Shown: one piece after another, positions 10,096 to 27,378 of the stretch | How positions within the stretch are numbered: the first letter of the stretch is position 1 | Layout: every line of letters starts with the position of its first letter | DNA from: Rhizophlyctis rosea | Taxonomy: Eukaryota > Chytridiomycota > Chytridiomycetes > Rhizophlyctidales > Rhizophlyctidaceae | Assembly (NCBI GenBank): GCA_027596075.1 | Contig: JADGJC010000020.1 | Location: 62,001 to 126,000, forward strand | Direction: 5' to 3' | DNA length: 64,000 bases | Position numbers and translations under genes: made by a program | Notes under the pieces: generated by a model | The model's input: only the letters and a program-made list of their open reading frames with translations | Database searches by the model: none | What the model was told of the DNA's origin: nothing

Positions 10096-10837
10096 TGTGT
10101 TTTGACCTGTAGGGTAAGCACAGATCATAAGAAACCACGTGACGATAGAAAGTGCAGAGAATTTTATTTGTCTGTGTCCGCATATTTTCAAGAGACAGCT
10201 CTATGTACAAGAGCGGTTCAGCTGTTCTGACTTTCGGCTTCAAGAACCGTGAGTGACGTGCACGAGTATCTCGGAAGTCTTTTGAGATTGGGCGGGATTC
10301 GTGAGGGACTATAATGTGGACTCTCTCTGAAGGCAGGCAAAAATCACATCATAGATGTGAAAGAACCGGAAGCGAGTAAAGGGCAGGAAACATGGTTCCC
10401 ACCACTTTCCTCACGTTTGGCACCACAGATCGGCTGCGAATCTGCGATCCCATCATCCCAAGCACACTTCCGTTTTTTGAGCCGCGATCGTTTTGAATGT
10501 CAACTATATATTGGTCACCAGTTGGTGTTTCCTGCCTCTGAAGAGCAGCATCACTCGAAACGCTCATGCATAATCTGCTGCAAGATAATATATTATCAAT
10601 CTGCACTTTTGTGCAGACTGGGAGGAATCAGCCACACATGGACCATCACGTTTCGCCCCTCCAATCGCATGAGATCTATGAGGAGGAATATCACACAGCA
10701 TCAAGCTTGCAAAATTTTTGAGTACAACTTGCTAACTCACATCCCGATCTACCTTGTTACTAGGCTGCTGTGTAGAAAATGCCCAGGAACGGTCGCAGGT
10801 ATACATACAGCAGCCTCGTTCACTGCTTGTCAGAAGT

Positions 10838-10869
10838 AGACGCGTTGGGTGCGCCACGGGTCCTTACAG
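10838..10869. promoter_or_regulatory. Shared upstream box of the tandem family, site 5
   Basis: Reads AGACGCGTTGGGTGCGCCAC then GGGTCCTTACAG. It shares ACGCGTT and GCGCCACGGGT with sites 1 and 2. It lies about 740 bp upstream of the pseudogene copy 5. The remaining sequence from 10096 to 11138 shows no gene. Confidence 0.4.
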
Positions 10870-11138
10870 ATCAGGGCCATCAGGTGCCTCCCACAACTTT
10901 CATATAAATGCAACCTCCTGCGGTTTCGCAGTCACACAAATCAAACTACGCCTGTAAAACATCACATACAGGAAGAGCTTCGAAGATTCCTTCTGTTTGC
11001 TTTACTTGCATATGCGTCGCTGAGTATCAGACAAACACACCAACACACCACCACGATACCCGTTCTCTAAGTGTGAGCTGCGGCGAAAACAGCATATAGA
11101 TATCAGGTCATCGCCTTCAATTCCAACATCTCATAGCC

Positions 11139-12269
11139 ATGCAGCGTACTATCAATGAGACATTGCGGTCCTCGCATATGTTGAAGGGCATTATTGGCGG
11201 AAGGTATAACCATTCGCCTCACTGCCGGCCAGTGCCTCCTAGTTCGCATTGTTCGTTCCACTGTTCTCCTCGTCCTTTCGCCCCACCAATACCTCTCCAC
11301 ATTTCACCACCATCGCGCGCAAACTCCACATCCACATCAAATGACACCTCTTCACCCACCCTATCACCGCTAGCGTCCCCATCAACCTCAACCGCCGCAC
11401 CATCACCCACTTCCACACGGCTCACGGCACCAACACTCAGCACAGTCCTCTTGGGAGGGCGCCAGGAACTTCTAGTAGATTTCGATAACTACGATAACTT
11501 GCTGGAAGTGGTCGAGATCCCGCATGATAAAGTTCTCATGGCGCGCGAGATTATTGCGGATGTGTGTAAGAGGTTGGCGGCTGAGGAGGAGGTGCTGGGG
11601 AGTGTATATCAGAAGCTGCTTGTTCCTACATCAAGTCCGCCTCGAGGTGAGTGGCGGCTGCGTTGCGTCATCATAACCATCAAGGCAATCCACAGCACTG
11701 AAAGGCCTTTCATTCGAACCTCTAGATCTCTACAAAGAATGGGTTGATGGCCACTACAGGCTCAAAGTCCAACTACAACGCCTCGAAACGCTCAACGGCG
11801 AAGAGCCAAGTTTCGATCATGAGATCCGAGCGTTAGCTGAGGTAAGGTTTCACCCTCTGATACCGACCATTGTTCACCATCCTCTTGTGGTAATCCCAAC
11901 TCGACGATGGATGTGTACCCTTTCAGGACCTCCGCCGCGAAACCGAATTCGAAGAAACAGAAATTATCCCTCGCCTGGAAGAACTCAACCTCCCCGTCGA
12001 ACCAGAAGACGTGGAAGTAGCGCTGAAAGTCGCCGAACAGTCCAGTAACGTATTGTAGTCCCTTCTTCTTGGCGGAGATCTCCAACTTATCTTTTTTCAT
12101 GACAAGTATGAACTAACCACTCTGCCGTTCATCCAACACAGTCTCACCACACCCACATCCCAACGCCCCAATGACCCCACCTGCAGTCGCAAAACTCTCC
12201 AATCGCGTGCTATCCTTCATTGATGCCGGTAGAGACCGGATTGAGAACTCTTTACGAGGGGGTAGTTAA
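11139..12269 (+). CDS. Unknown protein, possible mitochondrial import, 299 aa, four exons
   Basis: Proposed exons 11139-11646, 11696-11841, 11927-12044 and 12142-12269; phases 1, 0 and 1 are all consistent, with donors GTGAGT, GTAAGG and GTAACG. The N-terminus is rich in Arg, His, Ser and Pro with few acids, compatible with a mitochondrial presequence (inference). A helical, charged core follows: VDFDNYDNLLEVVEI, AREIIADVCKRLAAEEEVLG, DLYKEWVDGHYRLKVQLQRL, EIRALAE and DLRRETEFEETEI. The end is LSNRVLSFIDAGRDRIENSL. The core weakly recalls the helical N-terminal domain of release factors, but no GGQ motif is present and I do not assign that function. Reading through the last donor gives a short alternative ending at 12058. 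Confidence 0.6.
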
Positions 12270-12696
12270 TATTACGCTGTCAGGCTGTAACAGATCCCTA
12301 TGTTTAGGTTGGACGTCCATGTAGCAGAGCGAAGGAAACATGTAAACGCAGGAAACCATCATTATGTGAATACCATTTCAGTCCCATCCTCAGCTCAGTA
12401 ACATGTCAGCAGCAGTTCCTGATGTCCTCCGACTTTCGATTTACTCGTATTCCCCATGCAGTATTGGCTTTCCGTGCTGAGATGTCATTGGTCGATGCTG
12501 GAGGCACAGCCACGTAACCCCTCACCCCCTGTGTGCCGGTTGGTGTTCGGCGTTCGCCCAACCGATACATGGTCAACATCACACCAAACCCAACCCCAAA
12601 ATCTCACACAAAACTCCAGCACAAACATATATAATCAAAATGAAACAAAAATAAATACACCTATACACATTCTCCACCAGCGGTCGCCAAAACCGC

Positions 12697-18816
<6,120 letters not shown>

Positions 18817-19343
18817 TGTTGGAGAGGCGACTTTGCGTGAAGTTTACTACGGACGTTGGTGGAAGTAGGCGCAGCAGACTACTGTCTTCTGAATGCGCGT
18901 GTTGTTCTAATGTTATAATGGGACCAGTCGATGACTACGGCGTGAAGCAACCTGATGCAGTGACAGAAACTGCACGACAACTGTCCTCGCCGTGACCAAA
19001 CAACAAGACGAATGTCGTGGAGGTGCTTCTATGCTCCCGCAGCCAGCAGCTAGTTCCACCAAGCGCAGTCTATTGCACCACTGCCGTGATGATGACTTTT
19101 TCTTGGTGTAATGGAACAGCAAACCCTTCCAGTCAGTCAGGGTTCTTCTTGGCCTGTAAAGTCAAAGTCAAAAAATAGCACCCTGCGCTGTGAAATGCGT
19201 CTGCATGGGGCGCAGCCAAAAAAATGATTTGTGGCACAGTGATCCAATATGGAGTAATTACGTCACGTGATAATGTGTAAATAATCAGTAATTACCCTGG
19301 CCAGACCTACGCAGCACAGCAGGCAGCACAGTAGCTAGCAGCA
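18817..19343. promoter_or_regulatory. Divergent promoter region, with E-box
   Basis: This 527-bp region separates the start codons of RPA190 (leftward) and the BTB gene (rightward). It contains one palindromic CACGTG at 19264-19269 within GTCACGTGAT, an E-box-type site bound by bHLH factors in fungi. It is nearest to the BTB gene (75 bp upstream of its ATG). Which gene it controls is unknown. Confidence 0.4.
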
Positions 19344-20522
19344 ATGCATTCCGCATCTTCCCCCTCGATCCCACAACAACTTGGCATCGCAATGGACCCT
19401 AAAGCCTTCATCGTGGACGAGGACTCTCTGCCAACAACCGCTTCTCAGTGTAGGGAGCTATTCTCCGTGGACGACCCTGCCTCAAGCTACATCTTACCTT
19501 CCATCCTGCGTCAAAACGGCACAATCCGTCCGAGCCACGACAAAACACACCCAAATCGCAGCCGTACAAATGTATACTTCAATCACTATTGTCCAGAAAA
19601 GCTATGTCAGTCCATGGACACTGTGCTTGTCTTCCTGAAATACTTCGACTCGGTCGCCATGACGCTCACGTACATCGGGACGCTTCACGTCAAACCCTTC
19701 AACTGGCTAACACACTATCTGCCTACAATCCGTTCCGCGCTAGGGTCGTGCGGGGAGGGTGAACGTTTGCGGTTTTGGGAGGATGTCAGCAAGACCGGGG
19801 TGGATCCCATCGATACGGACCGAACTTGCCACGAGCTGACTTTGGCGACTGGGGATGTCCAGAAGGCGTCGGACGCGGTTTTGTACGGGGACGTCTACGG
19901 CTGCTTTGCATTCACAGACAGTTCAAATGCGACCATATCGAAGAAGTGGCAGATTCGCTCGATATCCAATCATGTGGAGGTGCTTTGGAGGAGTCAAGTT
20001 GGTGCAGACATCACCATCACCTACGGCACCGAACAAGGCAAATATCAGCGGGCTATCCTTTCAAGAGCACCGTACTTCAATAGCCTCTTCAACAATGCCT
20101 TCTTCTCAAAAGTCGATCAAACAGTCTCTCTGCCGGATCATCTCAACCCACAAGCCGTCGAAGCCGTCCTACAATACCTCTACCTCGACGACCTGCAATC
20201 GTTGTTCCGCCTAGGAAACAACTTCAGCATGGCAGTCATCCGAGTCCTAGATTTCCTCTGCATGACGGAAGAAGTCCAGGTCCTGGCCTCGTCCTTCTCG
20301 TTCACCAACTGCCCGCCAGAGACTTTGGTTGACGCGCTCGAGCTAGCTACTACAAGCTCGTCGGGGAAGACACTGCTGCAGAATGTTGCGGCGTTTGTGG
20401 CGGGGAACTTTGCGATTGTGCATGAGAAGGATGTGTTTTCCGATTACATATTGGCGGAGCAGGAGACGTATTGGTTGTTGATGGAGGAGGTGGGGAAGTT
20501 GATAACGAAAAAGGGGCATTAG
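19344..20522 (+). CDS. BTB/POZ domain protein (392 aa)
   Basis: Single-exon ORF from ATG 19344. A BTB/POZ fold is visible at about residues 212-320: DITITYGTEQGKYQRAILS (the usual V-x-F/G-x-H-K-x-L region), APYFNSLFNN, SLPDHLNPQAVEAVLQYLY and then LGNNFSMAVIRVLDFLCM, the helical end of the domain. BTB domains dimerise and often recruit CUL3 ubiquitin ligases (family knowledge). No Kelch, MATH or zinc-finger region follows; the C-terminal 70 residues are helical (VDALELATTSSSGKTLLQNV) and may be a BACK-like segment. The N-terminal 200 residues are not recognised. Substrate and partner unknown. Transcribed away from RPA190. Confidence 0.8.
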   Translation: MHSASSPSIPQQLGIAMDPKAFIVDEDSLPTTASQCRELFSVDDPASSYILPSILRQNGTIRPSHDKTHPNRSRTNVYFNHYCPEKLCQSMDTVLVFLKYFDSVAMTLTYIGTLHVKPFNWLTHYLPTIRSALGSCGEGERLRFWEDVSKTGVDPIDTDRTCHELTLATGDVQKASDAVLYGDVYGCFAFTDSSNATISKKWQIRSISNHVEVLWRSQVGADITITYGTEQGKYQRAILSRAPYFNSLFNNAFFSKVDQTVSLPDHLNPQAVEAVLQYLYLDDLQSLFRLGNNFSMAVIRVLDFLCMTEEVQVLASSFSFTNCPPETLVDALELATTSSSGKTLLQNVAAFVAGNFAIVHEKDVFSDYILAEQETYWLLMEEVGKLITKKGH

Positions 20523-21120
20523 ATAGGAGAAGTGTATGATTAGGGCCTCACCAGTCGAACGTTGCTATAGTGCTCGCCTGTCAGGCGGCCGTTTATATAC
20601 ACCAAATACCATCTTGCTTGATTTACTGAATAGTTCTCCGACCTGCTATCTTCCCACATTTTCCAACGTGTATGCACATGCATTGGTATCAAACCGACCA
20701 AATTGAGTGGCCTCCTCTCCTCCTATTTGCCTCCTTTTCCACTAATCCGCCCGCTGTGGCTTACATTGTCTGTGGCACTGCTATTTCCCCCTCACATCCA
20801 CCTACATACTGTAGCCTTTGTTTACGTTGCTTGCCGTGCCAAGAAATTCGTCATAGCTAGCCAGGCCAGCGGCACAGCTCTACAGAAACGTAAGCAGGAT
20901 TTCCCGGGCTTAACCGCATACCCACAATTGACAGATGGACGGATTGACAACATACGCAGTAGCAATTCTAAATAAGAAATGAGGGAACCGCGCTGGCCTG
21001 AATCCTTCTTTCCCTCTTACATTCTTTTCTACGGACCTCCTCACCGATTTCATCCCCTCATTCGCTCAATTTCATCCATCCATCCTCGCATTTTCATACA
21101 TCCATCCAATTCGACTTTGA
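20523..21120. other. Intergenic region
   Basis: No gene seen. The last part is pyrimidine-rich and leads into the module array. Confidence 0.6.
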
Positions 21121-23227
21121 CGATAGCATCAAGACAACGGCAACGACTTCAGCATTAAGATCAAGACACGGCAAGACTCAAGGTGGGATACTGACCTTCC
21201 CTGCTGACGACATTTCGCAGGTAGGTCAGGATATCCAACTTCGAACTTCGACATTTCGGCACCAAGACCTTTCGACTACGGCTTCGGGAACGGCATCAAG
21301 ACCTAGATTCAAGCCCCTCGGCAACGATATCGACACCAAGACCTTTCAGCACCGCCAACGACTTTCACCACCAAGACATTTCGACACCGGAACCGACTTT
21401 CAGCACCAAGACACGGCAAGATCCTAACCTTCCTACTAACCTTGGCCAGATTAGATCAAGATTCAAGACGCAATCGATTCCGACGCCAGCATCAAGACTT
21501 TTCGACACCGGCTTTCGGCATCAAGACTTTTCGGCACCGGCTTTCAGCAACAAGACTTTTCGACACCGGCTTTCAGCACCAAGACCAAGACTCGGCAAGA
21601 CCCAAGGTAAGTACTAACTCACCCACCTCCATCTAGGTAGGTCAAGACTCAAGATACCTTCGACAACGACCTTCAGCATGAAGACTTCGACTTCGACAAC
21701 CCCTCCACCATCAAGACCCATCAACACCGACAACAACAACGGCACCAAGACTCGGCAAGGCACTAACCTACTAATCTTCCTTTCTAGGTAGGTCAAGACG
21801 CCATCAACAACCACATCAACACCAAGACACCAACACCAATAACGACTTCAACACCAAGACCATCAATACCGCCAACGACACCAAGACCAAGAATCCGCAA
21901 GACCCTAAGGTAAGTACTAACTAACCTTCTTTCCAGGTAGGTCAAGACGCCATCAACACCGACTTTTCAGCACAAGACCACCGACAACGCCAACGAAAAT
22001 AGCACCACGACCCAAGACCATCAACTCCGCCAACGACACCAGCACCAAGACTCAACACCACCAACGACACCAGCACCAACGCCAAGTACTCATCCTACTA
22101 ACGTCTATTACAGGTCAGGTCAAGACGCCACCGACTTCGATATTTCAGCACCAAGACATCAACACCGACTTCCACATTTCAGCACCAAGATCACCGACAT
22201 CGCCACGAAAACAGCACCAAGACTCAAGACTCGGCAAGACCCTAAGGTAAGTACTAAGCTAACCTGTATTACATTTAAAGACAAGACGCTATCGATACGA
22301 ACTTCATTCCCGGCGACTCTACCTTCAAGATCAAGCCTCGAGACGGCCCACGACTGCGAGACTACTTCGATACGACTTCTCCCCTCACAAGCATTCGACC
22401 TCGCGTACTCAAGACTTCAAGACTCCCCCGATTCACAACTTGATTACCGCCAAGGTCAAGACTTAACCTCGCGTACGAGATCACGATTTCACGACTACCT
22501 ACTTCGACATACGGCTTTTTCTACCACCGAGACCAACGCTCCACCCAACCTACAACTTCGGCGCTACCTACTCTACCTACTTCCACATCCGCTTCAGCAA
22601 TGAGACCATCGACATTGCGAAGGACGGCACCACTCCTCGGCCCTTTGGAACAAGAATTTTCGACGCCGGCAACGACTTCAACATACCTACTACCCCTGGC
22701 AAAAAGACCTCTCGGCGACCAGAAATGACTTCAGCACTCTACCTCTGGAACCAAGACTTCCCGGCGACCGGCGACGACTTCCAGTATTCTACCCCTGGCT
22801 TCAAGACCTCTCGGTATCGACAACGACTTCAGCACACTACCCCTGGCTTCAAGACATTTCGACACCGCCAACGACTTTCAGCACTCTACCCCTAGAAGCA
22901 AGACCCTCGACGACAACAACGACCTCAGCAATCTACCCGCCAGAAGCAAGACGACTAACCTTACTAACGTTCTCTCCCTAGGTAGTTCAAGACGCCACCA
23001 ACACCACGATCAACACTCTACCCCTAAGAAGCAAGACGCCATCAACACTGCCTTCACCAATCTACCCGTCAGAAGCAAGACGACTAATCTTACTAATGTT
23101 CTCTCCCTAGGTAGGTCAAGACGCCACCAACAACCGACTTCGACATTCTACCCCAAGAAGCAAGACGCCTCCGACAACAACTTCGACATTTACCCCCACA
23201 AGAAGCAAGACCATCGGCAAGACCCCA
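21121..23227 (+). repeat. Array of degenerate modules separated by intron-like spacers
   Basis: About 2.1 kb of C/A-rich, degenerate tandem sequence built from ACCAAGAC, CACCGAC and AACGAC-like words. Modules end in CTCGGCAAGACCC(T)AAG and begin GGTAGGTCAAGACGCCA. Between them lie 27-43-nt spacers that resemble complete miniature introns: 21607-21636 and 21910-21936 both read GTAAGTACTAAC and end TAG or CAG; 22247-22280 starts GTAAGTACTAAG; others (21183-21220, near 21420, 21759, 22086, 22951, 23081) keep CTAAC/CTAAT-type branch sequence plus a pyrimidine tract and AG. Stop codons are sparse on the plus strand because of base composition, so some modules are open, but I see no recognisable protein. 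Could be a spliced noncoding transcript, a very diverged low-complexity coding gene, or a satellite that captured splice signals. Confidence 0.6.
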
Positions 23228-23345
23228 AGGTAAGGTCCTGGGAACGACGTTAAAAGCAACCTGATGATGTCGAAAATCAGAGCGAAGCGACCGTGAAACT
23301 CGGTGGCCACTTTCGGGTGGACGATTTGTTTTTCTTTTTCGTTTT
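23228..23345 (+). repeat. Structured repeat element, copy A
   Basis: Starts GGTAAGGTCCTGGGA right after a module end. Contains two adjacent predicted hairpins: stem ACCG (23290-23293) with CGGT (23301-23304), and CCACT/GGTGG closing a TTCG loop (23307-23320). It is followed by several T runs. Copy B at 23440 shares the same order. May be an RNA element; no known family recognised. Confidence 0.5.
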
Positions 23346-23439
23346 TCCGTTTTGTTTCTGCTGATGTCCGACTTGTAAGGAATAGCACCTCTACCCCCAC
23401 TCACCCACTCAAGAAGCAAGACTCGGCAAGACCCACGGT

Positions 23440-23545
23440 AAGGTCCTGGGATGACGTTAAAAGCAACCTGTGAAGCGGAAATCATAGCAAAGCGACCGTT
23501 ACACTCGGTGGCCACTTCGGTGGACAATTTCTTTTTTGTGTGCAC
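23440..23545 (+). repeat. Structured repeat element, copy B
   Basis: Same layout as copy A: GGTAAGGTCCTGGGA, GACGTTAAAAGCAACCTG, stem ACCG (23495-23498) with CGGT (23506-23509), then CCAC-TTCG-GTGG (23512-23523) and a T6 run. The second stem is one pair shorter than in copy A, with the T and the G of that pair both missing, so pairing is kept. Confidence 0.5.
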
Positions 23546-23949
23546 TGTATATGTAAACTTTGTAATAATATATATTATTGTGAATATTATATTTTAGAAA
23601 CCGTCATTTGAGTAGTCTTTTGTCATGAAAGTTTGTGTCTGTCAAAAGTCGTTTGGGTCTTGAACTTTGTTTTTCTGACACGTGTGAGTGGGCGCTCCGC
23701 ACCTTTCCAGTCGTTATTTAAGGTTTGGATGAAGTGGATAGGGTGCCACGCTCATGAGTGTAACTTACACTACTTACTATTCATGACTTTCATGGAAGCG
23801 GGGGTGGAGCGAGGGGGAGGAACTATCACCCCATCCTTTTTTCGATATTTCAGTGTTCAGCGGAATGAGTTTTCGCAATAGTAGCGAACAATCCAGCTGA
23901 GCAGCCTGGAGGAAGCGAGAACGAACTGAAGGACCCTTAATGGAAGACA
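23546..23949. other. AT-rich spacer before the transposase remnant
   Basis: Includes an AT-rich stretch (about 23555-23600). No gene seen. Confidence 0.5.
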
Positions 23950-25040
23950 TCCCATCATGTATGTTACCTCCATACCACGCATATCAGCTTCGACCGTCCA
24001 AGGGCGCCCCCGTTACATTTCGATGGTTTCGAGGAAAAGCCAAACAGATCCCGCGAGACCTATACCCTATTCCATGAGCTATCCCGCACTCCAATGCTCG
24101 AAAGGCTGGTTTCGAGATTCATTCGCCGAAATTCCACCGCATTGCGTCAAATCGGCCCAACCGTTCACAAAAACCGCCTACGAATTTGGATAACAAAATA
24201 CACTCCTTCATTCATTTCATGAGGTGGGAAGCTGCAGAAATCGGTCGAGAACTCAACATACCCTTAAACGGACCAGGGATGGTGGGATGTTGGCGATTGG
24301 AAGATATATCCAACATGGATCAGACTCCTTTGGAATACGATTTCCTGGGCCGTCGCACCTACGCACCTACACGGATAAGGGATCGAAATGTGTGTGGGGA
24401 CGGGCCTTTGGGGGATCGGGTATGGATAAGCGTCAATGCACGGGGATGTTGACGCTTTGCGCAGATGGAGTGGACAGAGTGAAGCCAATGTTGGTATTCA
24501 AAGGGAAAGGGACACGCATTATGGGAGGGGCGGAGAAAGAGAAGTGGGACAAAGGGATCGAAATACGTTTGCAGAAGAAAGCTCGGGCGGACAAACATAT
24601 TATATTGTGGTGGTCAAAGTCGGCGTGGGGACCGGGAATGGGAGTCCGCGACGGACGTCCACGATTGCTGATACTAGATAGTTTTAGGGCACATTTGATC
24701 ATCAATGTCAAACGTTGGATGAAGACGAATGGGGTATGACCATGTGTCATTCCGGGGGGCTGTACGTCGATCTTGCAACCATTGGATGTTGGATTTAATG
24801 CGGATTTTAAGCGATTCGTTTGACAGGGACAAGAGGCCAATGTGGATGAAAATGTGGATGTGTGGTTCAACGGAGCTCACAAAGCGGGGGACCGGCGGGG
24901 GTGGACAACTTAATGAGTGGGGGAGGGATATCGACGGTTGATGGATTCGAAAAAGGAGATGATCAAATGCCTATTTGTGAAGTGTGGGATTGCTCTTGCA
25001 ACGGACGAAACGGAAGATGAGAAAATGAAATTTCCCAAAC
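23950..25040 (+). pseudogene. Decayed pogo/Tigger-type (DDE superfamily) transposase
   Basis: Fragments in changing frames follow the order of a pogo/Tigger transposase. A CENP-B-type DNA-binding piece reads CSKGWFR; then NMDQTPLEYDFLGRRTYA carries the first catalytic Asp; WGRAFGGSGMDKRQCTGMLT and RVKPMLVFKGKGTRIMGG follow; LLILDSFRAHL carries the second Asp; and SILQPLDVGFNADFK carries the third. A last piece, MIKCLFVKCGIALA, is the usual C-terminal helix. At least four frameshifts and a stop (in the third-Asp frame, after the DFKRFV piece) make it inactive. Terminal inverted repeats were not found by eye. Confidence 0.75.
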
Positions 25041-26025
25041 TGCCAGATTTCTGTCAAATCATTTTGTGCAGCCTGTCCAAAATCAAGGCATCCACCTTCG
25101 AACTTCGACGGCTCTAGTCATCAATGCTACCATCACCTCAGAGGATTTGCCCTGTTCCCTCAACCGTAGTCTTTCAGACGCGAGGGCATATGCAGTGCAA
25201 AGGCGGATGGATCGGCTGTTTCTCCAATACCTTGTTGCATGCAGAAGACAGTCGCAAAATGGGGGCTTCTAATGACATTGCGCTGACACGCATTCGCCTC
25301 CAATATTGGCGACTTCAAACTCCGACCCTCCTGCGCGCTCGAACAGTGCAACATTCAGCGTGAAAGCAATATGTTGCGCATCCGTTAAGATGGCAGCAGA
25401 GAGCGTGAGTGCGGATGGGCGGTCGCCTTTCTGATATTTATCATCACCCTCATCATTAAACCCCATTCATACATCCAAAATACTAACAAACCCTTCCCTC
25501 CGCGCCCCAGACAATCGGTCCCTCGGTTGTCGAACGCAATGTGAAATATGCCTTTGCTCATCGGCTGGATCAGGAGGTCCTCCTTCCTCAGCCTGTGCAT
25601 GATATTGTGTAGAGTCGTACCGTCTGCTATTGGACCGGGGCCTCGATGTAAAGCAGCCTGGCGGTGGGGAAGGAGAAGGATTCGAAGGGCGAGGATGTGA
25701 TTTCCGCCATTCGACTGTTTTGTCTCGTTCTAGAGTAGCGTACTTCTTTATTGTGGATTGGTATGACTTTCCGAACTGAGGTTGCCGCATATTACCATTA
25801 TGAGCGAGAAGAAGTATTGCGGTTGTGAATCTGAACTTGTGTATGACATATCCTTACCTCCTTTCGCCTCATCTCATCCAAATGCCCAGCGCGATACCAT
25901 AACCGAAGATGCTTATCTGCACCTTCGGCACGTGTCCGCGCGCTATGTGGGCATACGGAAGGGTGAGAGGTGGTATAGTCAGTGTGCGCTGAATCAGTGG
26001 GGAAATGTTGAGCGTGAAATGTTTA
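25041..26025. other. Accessory region without a supportable gene
   Basis: Several overlapping short open stretches on both strands, none with a recognisable domain or splice structure. Possibly decayed mobile-element DNA next to the transposase remnant. Confidence 0.4.
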
Positions 26026-27001
26026 GGGTTCCAGCGGATGCACAATGTATGATCCTGCAGAGATTGATGAGCCACCAATCACGGAAGGACTATTGGATGC
26101 TTTGAACAATCCACGCTTACGGGAGGAGACATCCGACAGGTCAGACGCCAAAAGGGATTCATCTGAAAGAGCTCGTGGAAGTTTGGGACGCTGACGCTCA
26201 GCAACGACATCATTTGACTCAGTTTCTAGATTGTGGTCGGCATGTGGTGTGATGGGATGGATATGACATCGACCATGCGTTTGTTGGGATTCGGCTAATA
26301 TGTTCCGTTTGATGAGAAGACGGTTCTTCCGACACACGGCAAGAAAAATGTACCGTAAAGGTTCTCCAGCACCTCCCGCACCACCTCACTCCTTTCCGCC
26401 CGCTGCTTCACTCGTTCCCTCAACTGTTCTCGAAACTCGCGGTATTGTGCATGTTTATCGCGTCGTGCAGTATCGGCCCAAAGACCTTCATATTCAGCAA
26501 TGGTACTCGGCGTCCACCCATGATGTAAAACTTTGCAAGGAGTTATGAGATTGATGACCTCGCCATCGTCTGAGCAGCGGCGTATCATCATCCGTCTCAT
26601 AATTCGGGTTGTATCCCCCCCCCATAATCGCTATTATTAGGAGCTCTGGTTGCAACAGCTCCGCAGTCAAAGGTGTCTGCAATTTTTGCGGCTACAAGTT
26701 CCTTTTCTATCATCCACGCGTTCTTGTGAGCCTCCTCCGCCCAGGCTACGGGAATCACTGCAAACCCATCCCACCTCTCTGCACGGGCTTCATGGGTATT
26801 TGTTGGAGGGTTGTAGGTTGAGTTGACGTTGCGTGATGTGCTCGTTATTGAACGGAGTGGTGGTGGAGGGGCGGATACAAGGGAGGTTGCGAGATGGGAG
26901 TGGTTTGGACAGGGGACAGGTGGGCGGGTACCGTTGTGGTGAGGGGTCGCGGACGCGCGAGAAAGGGGCGAGCTTGGACGGGAATTGGGACGAGACGTCA
27001 T
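26026..27001 (-). pseudogene. Unrecognised protein-like sequence broken by frameshifts
   Basis: ATG 27001 opens a Pro/Ser/Arg-rich N-terminus, then RWDGFAVIPVAWAEEAHKNA. At a run of nine C (about 26615-26623) the frame shifts to YNPNYETDDDTPLLRRW, then to VINLITPCKVLHHGW with a charged helix (REFREQLRERVKQRAERSE), then to a serine-rich tail ending near 26026. The pieces join in order on one strand, which supports a single ancestral gene. The 9-C run may be a sequencing error at the first break; the others have no such excuse. Function unknown; it may belong to the mobile element next door. Confidence 0.35.
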
Positions 27002-27378
27002 TGGGAATCGGGCATAGTTGAGCGTTTCGTTGCTTAGAAAAACCAGATACCTAGGCTTTTCTCTTTTGGTTTACAAGTGCAAGCTGGGGTATGGAGAGCT
27101 ACGGAGTAAAATAGGGTTTTCTGCAGGAATGGCGGGAAAACCTACATGGGACCGGTTGATGAGGTAATGGATGAGTCATCCGCCCAACCAATCCAAGTTC
27201 CAACGCGTCTCGGTTCTCACGACAATATTGGTATTTCAAAAAATCCATCTACTGTTCTGTACAATACTCATAGCTATTATTGAAAGAAAGAAAACACCAA
27301 GGCAAACGGTTTAAAAAGTGTATCCAAATCTCATAGCGAAAGTAAGCCCCCCATACATAGTGGCAAACCGGCAACCAA
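27002..27378. other. Intergenic region
   Basis: No gene seen between the broken ORF and the 3' end of the P450 gene. Confidence 0.6.

Noticed and set aside
11139..12269. Mitochondrial peptide chain release factor
   Set aside because: Only a vague helical resemblance; no GGQ motif or catalytic domain follows.
21442..21636. Short coding gene inside the module array
   Set aside because: It is open only because the sequence is stop-poor; its end runs into an intron-like spacer and no family is recognised.
23250..23275. C/D snoRNA-like TGATGA and CTGA boxes in repeat copy A
   Set aside because: Box spacing is far too short and the boxes are lost in copy B.
23250..23290. Hammerhead-like CTGATGA followed by GAAA in repeat copy A
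   Set aside because: No stem II between the two core blocks, and copy B lacks CTGATGA, so a ribozyme is not supported.
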